Below, in pieces: positions 1 to 6,294 of a stretch of DNA of 6,388 nt; positions within the stretch are counted from its first letter, which is position 1; each line of letters opens with the position of its first letter. The stretch is from Anaerolineae bacterium (GTDB taxonomy: Bacteria > Chloroflexota > Anaerolineae > Anaerolineales > Villigracilaceae), in contig RFJH01000258.1 in assembly GCA_003694975.1 (NCBI GenBank), positions 1 to 6,388 of the forward strand. The letters are read 5' to 3'. Position numbers and translations under genes: made by a program. Under the pieces are notes generated by a model, which saw only the letters and a list, made by a program, of their open reading frames with translations, was not told where the DNA came from and made no database searches.

Positions 1-130
1 AAGTACGACAACACCCTCTGTGAAATCCGTGTCAATCTGTGGCAAGTACGACAACACCTTCCGTGAAATCCGTGTCAATCTGTGGCAAGTACGGCATCAT
101 CCCCCGTAGAAATCCGTGTCAATCGGTGGC
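1..130. repeat. Three tandem copies of a 43-44 bp intergenic repeat
   Basis: Unit 1 is 1-43, unit 2 is 44-86 and unit 3 is 87-130. Units 1 and 2 differ at only two positions. Unit 3 has about six substitutions and one inserted base. Each unit starts AAGTACG, continues with a C/A-rich stretch, and ends with a conserved half reading GAAATCCGTGTCAATC, then TGTGGC (GGTGGC in unit 3). The period is not a multiple of three and the units are directly abutted, so neither coding sequence nor a CRISPR array fits. The array reaches the left edge of the window and may continue beyond it. The last unit ends three bases before the start codon of the downstream glycosyltransferase, so its final GGTGG is the only candidate ribosome-binding sequence for that gene. 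The function is unknown. Confidence 0.9.
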
Positions 131-133
131 AAT

Positions 134-1408
134 ATGCACATCACCATCCTCACAGCCGGTTCGCGCGGCGATGTGCAGCCCTACGTTGCCCTGGGAAAAG
201 GGCTACAGGCTGCGGGGCACCGCGTCCGCATCGCCGCCCACCACCCCTTTCGTGACTTCGTGGAGCGGCGCGGCCTGGAATTCGCCCCGGTAGAGGGCGA
301 CCCGCGCCGTATCCTGGTGCAGGAAGCGGGCCAGAAACTGCTCACCGCCCGCACCAACCCCATCACCTTGCTCAAGCGTACCTTCGAGGCCGCCCAACCG
401 ATCCTCTTCCAGGCCTTCGACGATTACCGGCGCGCCTGTGAGGGCACCGACCTGATCCTCTTTCACCTCCTGACCGCGCTGCCCGCCGCCTCTATCGCCG
501 AGAAACTGGGCATCCCGTCCTTACCGGCCTACCTGCAACACGTCCACGCGACGCGCGCCTACCCCACGCCTGCCGCCGCACCCCTGCCGCGCGCGTTCTC
601 CTTCGTGGCTCCTCTTTACAATCGCCTGACCTACCCCCTCGCGGACACCGTGTTCTGGCGCGGCATCCGCCCCCTGATCAACCGCTGGCGCGCCCAGACC
701 CTCGACCTGCCTCCGTACCCGTTGCAAAGCCCCTTCCGGGAGTGGGTGACCGCGCGTCGTCCCTTCCTCTATGGCTTCAGCCCCACCGTCCTCCCGCGCC
801 CTGCGGAGTGGGGCGAGGAAGTCCACGTGACCGGTTACTGGTTCCTGGACGAGGCCGCCGAATGGCAACCGCCTCCTGACCTGCGCGAGTTCCTGGCCTC
901 GGGGCCTCCGCCGGTCTACATCGGCTTTGGCAGCATGGTGACCCACGACGCCGCGGAGATGACCGAGATCGTCTTGCGCGCGCTGGCGCTCTCCGGTCAA
1001 CGCGGCCTGCTGCTGACCGGCTGGGGCGGCCTTCAGGAGCGCGATCTGCCGGAGGGGGTCTTCCGCATCGCTTCGGCCCCGCACGACTGGCTCTTCCCAC
1101 GCATGGCCGCCGTCGTCCACCACGGCGGCGCCGGGACGACCGCGGCCGGGCTGCGCGCCGGAGTCCCGACGGTGGTCGTGCCCTTCTTCGGCGATCAGTT
1201 CTTCTGGGGACGCCGCGTGGCCGACCTGGGCGTCGGCCCGGCGCCCATCCCGCGCAACCGCCTGACGGCGGAACGTCTCGCTGCGGCCATCGAACGCGCC
1301 GTCCATGACGAGGCGCTACGGGCGCGTGCCTCGTCCCTGGGCGAACGCATCCGTGCCGAGGATGGGGTCGCTCGCGCCGTGGAAACGATCACCGAATTGT
1401 TCGATTGA
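134..1408 (+). CDS. GT-B glycosyltransferase, sterol 3-beta-glucosyltransferase/MGT-like (GT1/GT28 type)
   Basis: This is a 424-residue cytosolic or peripheral transferase predicted to move a sugar from a nucleotide donor to a lipid or other small hydrophobic acceptor. Residues 1-17 contain GSRGDVQPY, the hallmark N-terminal glycine loop of sterol glucosyltransferases and related macrolide/lipid GTs (GT28-like N domain). The C-terminal donor-binding domain opens near residue 264 with GFGSM. It carries HHGGAGTT at 329-336 and FFGDQFFWG around 351-359, where D354-Q355 is the usual donor-sugar contact. The length is normal for the family. I chose ATG at 134 over the in-frame GTG at 116, because MHITILTAGSRGDVQPY matches the usual family start and GTG 116 lies inside a repeat unit. 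The ribosome-binding site is weak (GGTGG at 125-129). The gene is followed after 56 bases by mutS2, with no obvious functional link. The fold and family are secure, but the acceptor (sterol, hopanoid, diacylglycerol or other) cannot be read from the sequence. Confidence 0.9.
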   Translation: MHITILTAGSRGDVQPYVALGKGLQAAGHRVRIAAHHPFRDFVERRGLEFAPVEGDPRRILVQEAGQKLLTARTNPITLLKRTFEAAQPILFQAFDDYRRACEGTDLILFHLLTALPAASIAEKLGIPSLPAYLQHVHATRAYPTPAAAPLPRAFSFVAPLYNRLTYPLADTVFWRGIRPLINRWRAQTLDLPPYPLQSPFREWVTARRPFLYGFSPTVLPRPAEWGEEVHVTGYWFLDEAAEWQPPPDLREFLASGPPPVYIGFGSMVTHDAAEMTEIVLRALALSGQRGLLLTGWGGLQERDLPEGVFRIASAPHDWLFPRMAAVVHHGGAGTTAAGLRAGVPTVVVPFFGDQFFWGRRVADLGVGPAPIPRNRLTAERLAAAIERAVHDEALRARASSLGERIRAEDGVARAVETITELFD

Positions 1409-1427
1409 AATTGCGCGGACGTTCATC

Positions 1428-1465
1428 GTGTACACCTGCGTCCATCTGTGGTTAAATACCCCCAA
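1428..1465 (+). promoter_or_regulatory. Weak candidate promoter and repeat-like element before mutS2
   Basis: The 56-base gap 1409-1464 contains GTCCATCTGTGG at 1440-1451, which matches 11 of 12 bases of the conserved end of the tandem repeat at 1-130. It also contains TGTACA (1429-1434, four of six matches to the -35 consensus), 17 bases, then TTAAAT (1452-1457, four of six matches to the -10 consensus). A start site about seven bases past TTAAAT would fall at the mutS2 ATG itself, implying a leaderless or nearly leaderless message. This would agree with the lack of a purine-rich ribosome-binding site before the ATG. The match is modest, and read-through from the upstream glycosyltransferase gene is an equally good explanation of mutS2 expression. 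Confidence 0.25.
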
Positions 1466-3816
1466 TGGATTCCAAGACCCTGCGCGTCCTCGAATACGAC
1501 AAAATCCTCGAACGCCTGGCCGCTCACTGCGACTTCCCACCCTCGGCGGAGCGGGCGCGTGCCCTCAGGCCGACCCCCAGCCTGCGCAAAGCCCGTGTCC
1601 GCCTGGCCGAGACGGGCGAGGCGCGTCGCCTCCTGGCCTCTCATCCCCTGAACATCGGCGGCGCACGCGACATCCGCTCCCAGGTGGACCTGGCCGCGCG
1701 CGGCGGCGTCCTGGAAGCGGGAGACTTGCTGGAAATCAAGGATACCCTCGCCGCCTGCCGTGACCTGAAAAAGGCCATCCTCCGTCTGGAAGACGAATAC
1801 CCCCTCCTGGCACAGGTCGCCTCGCGCCTGCCGGATACCTACGGCATCGTGACCGCCGTCTCGCACGCTCTCTCCGAGCGCGGCGAGGTGCTGGACACCG
1901 CCTCTCCCGACCTGGCCTCCATCCGCGCCGAGCTGCGCGTCGCCCACGACCGCCTCACCGCCCGCCTGCAAAAAATCATCACCAACCCCAAGATCGCCCC
2001 TATGCTCCAGGAGGCCATCATCACTCAACGCGACGGGCGCTACGTCATCCCCCTGCGCGCCGAGTTCAAGGGACAGATCAAGGCCATCGTCCACGACCAG
2101 TCGGCTTCGGGAGCGACCCTCTTCGTCGAACCGCTGAGCCTCGTCGAACTGAACAACCGCTACCGCGAACTGCAACTCGCCGAACGGGACGAGGTGCGCC
2201 GCGTCCTGGCCGATCTTTCCGCCCACGTCGCCGCGCACGCCGAGGCCATCCTCGCTGGTCTCCGCGCCCTGGCCGAACTCGACCTTCTCTTCGCCAAAGC
2301 CCGTTACGCCGAGGAACTGGACGCCTCCGAGCCGACCCTGCTGGATAGCGCCAACCGACCGCCCCTGCGTCTCCTCGCCGCCCGTCACCCGCTCCTCGAT
2401 CCGGAGACCGTCGTGCCGATTGACGTGGTGCTGGAGGAGGGCGTCCGCGCCCTGGTCATCACCGGCCCGAACACCGGCGGCAAGACCGTCACGCTGAAGA
2501 CGGTCGGGCTGCTGGCGCTGATGGCGCAGGCCGGTCTGCACATCCCGGCGCAGGAAGGCTCCGAACTGCCTTGCTTCCGCGCCGTCTACGCCGATATCGG
2601 CGATGAACAGTCCATCGAACAATCCCTCTCCACCTTCTCGGCGCACATCAAGACCATCATCCGCATCCTGAAAAAGGCCGACGCCCGCTCCCTGGTCGTG
2701 CTGGACGAACTCGGCGCCGGCACCGACCCGCAGGAAGGTTCTGCCCTGGCGCGTGCCATTCTTTCGTACCTGCTCGAACGCGGCGCGATGACGCTGGTAG
2801 CGACCCACTATCCCGAACTCAAACTCTACGCCCACGCCACCGAGGGGGTGATGAACGCCTCGGTGGAATTCGACCTCCACACCCTGCGCCCAACCTACCA
2901 CCTGACCATCGGTCTCCCCGGGCGCTCCAACGCCCTCGCTATTGCGAAACGCCTCGGACTCCCCGAGGCCGTGCTCGCCGCTGCCCGAAGCGAAATCCAC
3001 CCCGACGCCCTGCGCGCCGAAGACCTGCTGGATGAGATACAACGGCAGAGGCGACTGGCGCACAAGGAACGGCGGAAAGCGGAAAAGGCGCGCCGCGAGG
3101 CTCACCGTCTGCGGCGCGAACTGACCGAGCGCCTGGAGAAGATCGAGGACGAGCGCCTGGCGATTCTGGAAGAAGCGCGAGAGGAGGCCCGCGCCGAGGT
3201 CGAGGCGTTGCGGGAGGAAGTCCGGGAACTGCGGCGGATGCTGCGGAAGGCGCGTCAACCGCTGGAGATTGCGAAGGAGGTCGAGGCGCGCGTCGAGGCG
3301 CTGGAGAAGAACGTCCCCCGGCGCGCGCCGCGTCGGCGAGTGGACGAGGAACCTCTGCCGGCCATAGGCGACAGGGTCCACATCCGAAGCCTGAAGGTAG
3401 ACGGCGTGGTGACCGCCCTGGACGGCGAGGAGGCCGAGGTGCAGGCGGGGATGTTGCGCGTGCGGGTGCCCCTGGATGACCTGCGTCGCAAGAGCGCCCC
3501 GGAAGCCGATGCCGCGCCGCGCCGCGCGGAGGCATCCCCCGCCGTTCAAAGCGTCTCCACGCCGCTCCCCTCCGTTGACCTGGACCTGCGCGGTCGGCGC
3601 GTGGACGAGGCGTTGGAGGCGCTGGAGCGTCATCTGGAGCAGGCCTATCTCGCCGGATTGCCCTTCGTGCGCGTCATCCACGGCAAGGGGACGGGGGCGC
3701 TACGCCAGGCGGTGCGCGAGGCGTTGCGCGGGAACCCCTATGCGGCCTCCTTCGAGGAAGGCAAGGAGGGCGAGGGCGGCGCGGGAGTGACGGTGGTAAA
3801 AGTGAAGGAGGGATGA
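1465..3816 (+). CDS. mutS2: MutS2 family ATPase/endonuclease with C-terminal Smr domain
   Basis: The product is 783 residues, the usual length for MutS2, and it begins in family style (MDSKTLRVLEYDKILERL), which fixes the start. Residues 1 to about 320 are the MutS-like core and lever. The ATPase follows, with Walker A GPNTGGKT at 334-341 and Walker B/signature LDELGAGTDP at 413-422. A long charged coiled coil spans about 518-616. A small beta domain (about 631-673) is joined by an Ala/Pro-rich linker to the Smr nuclease domain, which has LDLRG at 706-710 and HGKGTG at 739-744. All key motifs are intact. Unlike MutS1, MutS2 lacks the mismatch-recognition domain. Family members suppress recombination by acting on branched DNA, and the Bacillus subtilis protein splits collided ribosomes. 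Which role applies here cannot be told. No Shine-Dalgarno sequence is evident. The gene ends four bases from the stop codon of the convergent GT2 gene. Confidence 0.97.
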   Translation: MDSKTLRVLEYDKILERLAAHCDFPPSAERARALRPTPSLRKARVRLAETGEARRLLASHPLNIGGARDIRSQVDLAARGGVLEAGDLLEIKDTLAACRDLKKAILRLEDEYPLLAQVASRLPDTYGIVTAVSHALSERGEVLDTASPDLASIRAELRVAHDRLTARLQKIITNPKIAPMLQEAIITQRDGRYVIPLRAEFKGQIKAIVHDQSASGATLFVEPLSLVELNNRYRELQLAERDEVRRVLADLSAHVAAHAEAILAGLRALAELDLLFAKARYAEELDASEPTLLDSANRPPLRLLAARHPLLDPETVVPIDVVLEEGVRALVITGPNTGGKTVTLKTVGLLALMAQAGLHIPAQEGSELPCFRAVYADIGDEQSIEQSLSTFSAHIKTIIRILKKADARSLVVLDELGAGTDPQEGSALARAILSYLLERGAMTLVATHYPELKLYAHATEGVMNASVEFDLHTLRPTYHLTIGLPGRSNALAIAKRLGLPEAVLAAARSEIHPDALRAEDLLDEIQRQRRLAHKERRKAEKARREAHRLRRELTERLEKIEDERLAILEEAREEARAEVEALREEVRELRRMLRKARQPLEIAKEVEARVEALEKNVPRRAPRRRVDEEPLPAIGDRVHIRSLKVDGVVTALDGEEAEVQAGMLRVRVPLDDLRRKSAPEADAAPRRAEASPAVQSVSTPLPSVDLDLRGRRVDEALEALERHLEQAYLAGLPFVRVIHGKGTGALRQAVREALRGNPYAASFEEGKEGEGGAGVTVVKVKEG

Positions 3817-3829
3817 GCAATCAGCCCTC
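3808..3829. terminator. Imperfect hairpin spanning the two convergent stop codons, possible bidirectional terminator
   Basis: GAGGG (3808-3812) pairs with CCCTC (3825-3829). After one mismatch (A3813 with G3824), TGA (3814-3816, the mutS2 stop) pairs with TCA (3821-3823, the complement of the GT2 stop). The loop is GCAA (3817-3820), a GNRA-type tetraloop in the mutS2 transcript and also the entire intergenic gap. On the plus strand no T-run follows. On the minus strand the hairpin is followed by the moderately T-rich CTTCACTTTTACC, so it looks somewhat more like a terminator for the glycosyltransferase operon. The stem is short and mismatched, so termination activity is uncertain. Confidence 0.4.
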
Positions 3830-4756
3830 GAAGCGCCGTTGCCGGTAGCGCAGGTAAGCGCGGCGCAGGAAACCGAGGCCGCTCAGGTTGAGGAGGGCTG
3901 AGACGAGGAGGTTCAGGCGGGCGAAAGCGGTGGGGGGATGAAGGGTCAGAGCACGGAACCAGGCACGCAGGGCAGCGGCGGACCGTCCGCCATCGAGGAG
4001 GTAGCGCGCGTCCACGCGGTGAGCGGCGGCGCGGGCGCGGCGGTCGTTTCGGGCGAGGAGGGGGCCTAGGTCGGGGTGCGAACGCGCCCAGTCCAGGATG
4101 CGAAACGCCTCGCGTCCGAATTCGGCGGCGTGGGCGCGGTTTTTCGCCTCGGCGTGATAACGCGCTGCCGCCCAGAGGTCGTCCACGTGAATCAGATCAC
4201 CGTGGAGCGCCAGCCGCAGCCAGAGGTGATGGTCGAGGAGGTAATGGTAGGAGGGGTCGAGGCCACCGGCTTTTTCGAGGGCGGCGCGGCGCATAAAGAC
4301 GGCGGGTTGACCGATGATGTGGAAGGCGAGGAGGTCTTCGAGACGCAGTTGGGGATAGCGCAGGAAGTTGATCGTGCGACCGGCCTCGTCCACGGCCAGC
4401 ATATCGCCATAGACGAAGGCCGCTTCGGGATGGGCGAGGAGGGCCTCCACGGCGGAACGCACCGCGCCGGGGAGGTAGAGGTCATCGGAGTTGAGCCAGG
4501 CGACGAACTCGCCACGTGCGCGCGCCAGCCCTTTGTTGATGGCCTCCGCCTGCCCCGCATCCGGCTCGGAGACCCACCAGGCCAGGCGGTCGGCGTAGCG
4601 ACGGATGATTTCCAGGCTGCCGTCGGTCGAGCCGCCGTCCACGATGAGATATTCGAGGCGTGGGTAATCCTGCTCCAGGACGGAGCGGATGGTCTCTTCG
4701 AGAAAGCGCGCCTGATTGTAGGAGGGGGTGATGATGGAGACGAGGGGAGCCGGCAT
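3821..4756 (-). CDS. Glycosyltransferase family 2 (GT-A fold), envelope glycan type
   Basis: The product is a 311-residue cytosolic inverting transferase that would add a sugar from a nucleotide donor to a lipid-linked or glycan acceptor. The N-terminal GT-A domain opens with VSIITPSYNQARFLEETI (6-23). VDGGSTDGS at 39-47 contains the first nucleotide-binding aspartate (D40), and NSDD at 89-92 is the metal-binding DXD-type site. LLDHHLWLRL around 173-182 sits where the family has its ED/D-x-LW acceptor and catalytic-base region. The last 34 residues hold a hydrophobic helix followed by a strongly basic tail (RRAYLRYRQRRFEG), which could place the enzyme at the membrane. The ATG shares its A with the TAA stop of the upstream membrane glycosyltransferase (TAATG). 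It is preceded by GGAG five bases upstream (4765-4762), so translational coupling is likely. The family is certain, but the sugar and acceptor are unknown. Confidence 0.93.
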   Translation of the reverse strand: MPAPLVSIITPSYNQARFLEETIRSVLEQDYPRLEYLIVDGGSTDGSLEIIRRYADRLAWWVSEPDAGQAEAINKGLARARGEFVAWLNSDDLYLPGAVRSAVEALLAHPEAAFVYGDMLAVDEAGRTINFLRYPQLRLEDLLAFHIIGQPAVFMRRAALEKAGGLDPSYHYLLDHHLWLRLALHGDLIHVDDLWAAARYHAEAKNRAHAAEFGREAFRILDWARSHPDLGPLLARNDRRARAAAHRVDARYLLDGGRSAAALRAWFRALTLHPPTAFARLNLLVSALLNLSGLGFLRRAYLRYRQRRFEG

Positions 4757-6276
4757 TACTTCTCCAGGGAGGAGAGATACACTTCGATTGGCCCCTCACG
4801 ATCTATCAACGTTGCAGAGTTCAGAATCAAGGAGCGATAGGAGGAGGGAATATATCGAGAAACGACTTTGTCGAGCGTTTCGCCATCTTTGGGGAAGACG
4901 ATTATGAATGCCTTCTGAGCGTGCGTCACGTCACGCACCTGGACAGTGGGGGCTTCCTCCATGTCCAAGTAATAGAGAAGTTGAGGAGTATACTTGGGTG
5001 ATAGTACCAGCGTATCACCATTTTCTATAAGGGGGCCAATCTGAGTAGCGATTGCTTCCAAATTTGTACGATGTTGCCAGTGAGCAGGAAGTGATGGCAA
5101 TGTGTGTAAGAGCCCTACGATCGCCGCCCCAAAAGCAAGGGAATTGAGGACAAGTCCTGGCGAGTACCTGGTCTGAGTAAGGCTTGAAATCTTTCTCACA
5201 GGCTCTACAAAACCAGCGGAGGCCCACAGGAGCCCTGGAGCAACTAAAAACGACCACACTCTAGGCCATGCATTTGGGCGTCTCAGAAGCACTATAAGTA
5301 AGATACCTACCAGAAACGCCCATTGTAGAGCGATTTTGCGGCGAGAGAAACTTTTGTGAAAGAGCCAACTGACGACTATGCTGGCCAGTCCCAGATAAGA
5401 CAACCATGCGGGAAACCCTGAGGTCCATTCATACCAAGTGTTGAGAGCCTTCCCAAGCATACGCTCTGGGAATATATCCCACGGCAAAGGGGCAACGAAA
5501 CGGTTGTACAACAATGCCTCTGGGGTTCTGATCAGAATAGGAGCGTACAATAGTATAGTTCCGCCAGCGGCGAAGAGACCACTAATTACGCAATAGACAA
5601 TGAATTCCCCGCGCGAGCGATATTCGCTACCTGTATCCCTCCAGACCCATGATAGAAGCAGCCAAATGTAAAGTGCGCTGAAAGGAAAGAGCATTGTGGG
5701 CACGGCAAAAAAGCCAAGCGCAGACAGAAGCGAGATAAAAGTCCAGGCCAGACGGTTCTTGTGGTCAATAACGTAGTCTCCCAAGATAAAAAGAAGTATG
5801 GTGAATGTGGCTACAAAGATATAGCCGCGGGCAACTACTGAAAAATGAATTAAGGTTGGAAACACTGCCACCAGTAAGGATGCCAAAAAGGCTGTTTGGG
5901 TACTGTAGAGTCGTTTGGCCAGTAAGTACACCGCCGAGATCAGAAGGAGCCCAACCAACAAAGTCGGCGTTCTAAGTGCACCCCGCTGAGCGCCGAACAC
6001 TCTTGTCCAGATATTCAGGATAACGCTGAGAAGGATATGATTGTTGGGGAGGTGATAATCGGATACAGTTTGCCATAGGCTATAGCGGACAAAAGAGATA
6101 TAGGTATAAGCCTCGTCATAGGTTATGGGGTTAAGAATGTCGAACAACCTGTAGCCGAGGCCTACAAGTGTAACAACAGTAATCCAAAGCAAATCATCGC
6201 GATGGAAATCGCGGGAAAATTCATCCCACAAAGAATGTAAATCACTAAGGAGGGTAGAATAGTATCTTTGAAGCAT
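4756..6276 (-). CDS. Integral-membrane GT-C glycosyltransferase, PMT/GT39-like
   Basis: The product is a 506-residue polytopic membrane protein with roughly ten hydrophobic segments between residues 29 and 395, then a soluble C-terminal part of about 105 residues. The first extracytoplasmic loop holds YDEAYTY (53-59), the acidic catalytic motif of GT-C enzymes. YHLPNNHIL (74-82) and ARGY (149-152) also recur in the PMT_2/ArnT-like group. Such enzymes transfer a sugar from a polyprenyl-phosphate donor to a lipid, glycan or protein outside the cytoplasmic membrane. I chose ATG 6276 because AGAGAGGA lies ten bases upstream (6294-6287). An alternative GTG at 6312 would add 12 residues but has no ribosome-binding site and overlaps the upstream reading frame. 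The stop overlaps the GT2 start (TAATG), so the two are probably co-expressed. The gene is richer in A+T than its neighbours (27 G/C of 60 at 5821-5880, against 39 of 60 at 4201-4260), which suggests separate acquisition. Donor and acceptor are unknown. Confidence 0.88.
   Translation of the reverse strand: MLQRYYSTLLSDLHSLWDEFSRDFHRDDLLWITVVTLVGLGYRLFDILNPITYDEAYTYISFVRYSLWQTVSDYHLPNNHILLSVILNIWTRVFGAQRGALRTPTLLVGLLLISAVYLLAKRLYSTQTAFLASLLVAVFPTLIHFSVVARGYIFVATFTILLFILGDYVIDHKNRLAWTFISLLSALGFFAVPTMLFPFSALYIWLLLSWVWRDTGSEYRSRGEFIVYCVISGLFAAGGTILLYAPILIRTPEALLYNRFVAPLPWDIFPERMLGKALNTWYEWTSGFPAWLSYLGLASIVVSWLFHKSFSRRKIALQWAFLVGILLIVLLRRPNAWPRVWSFLVAPGLLWASAGFVEPVRKISSLTQTRYSPGLVLNSLAFGAAIVGLLHTLPSLPAHWQHRTNLEAIATQIGPLIENGDTLVLSPKYTPQLLYYLDMEEAPTVQVRDVTHAQKAFIIVFPKDGETLDKVVSRYIPSSYRSLILNSATLIDREGPIEVYLSSLEK
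4762..4765 (-). promoter_or_regulatory. Ribosome-binding site of the GT2 gene within the end of the GT-C gene
   Basis: GGAG on the minus strand is five bases from the ATG of the GT2 gene and lies inside the last codons of the membrane glycosyltransferase. With the TAATG overlap it supports reinitiation or coupled translation. Confidence 0.6.
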
Positions 6277-6286
6277 TTCGACACTA

Positions 6287-6294
6287 TCCTCTCT
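6287..6294 (-). promoter_or_regulatory. Ribosome-binding site that decides the GT-C start
   Basis: AGAGAGGA on the minus strand overlaps the TAG stop of the upstream gene and is ten bases from ATG 6276. It is the best Shine-Dalgarno match near this start and argues for the ATG over the upstream in-frame GTG at 6312. Confidence 0.6.

Noticed and set aside
30..122. Minus-strand -35 hexamers (TTGACA) in each repeat unit at 30-35, 73-78 and 117-122
   Set aside because: The hexamer is perfect, but no acceptable -10 sequence lies 16-18 bases downstream on the minus strand in any unit, and no minus-strand gene is visible at the left edge.
1..130. CRISPR array
   Set aside because: Units are contiguous. 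The only variable part is about 15 bases and is nearly identical between units 1 and 2, so there are no true spacers, and no cas gene is present.
39..293. An 84-codon plus-strand open frame starting in the repeats
   Set aside because: It crosses out-of-frame into the N-terminus of the GT-B glycosyltransferase. The repeat period is not a multiple of three, and nothing in the translation suggests a protein.
521..1306. A 261-codon open frame opposite the GT-B glycosyltransferase
   Set aside because: It has the same codon-mirrored register as the antisense frame of mutS2, and its translation resembles no protein family.
1423..3681. A 752-codon open frame on the strand opposite mutS2
   Set aside because: Its codons are the exact reverse complements of mutS2 codons, so it is interrupted only where mutS2 would use TTA, CTA or TCA, which this GC-rich gene avoids. 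The translation has no recognisable domain, whereas the sense frame is a complete MutS2.
4076..4840. A 254-codon plus-strand open frame opposite the GT2 gene
   Set aside because: It is codon-mirrored to the GT2 gene and runs across the boundary into the membrane gene. The sense strand carries clear GT2 motifs.
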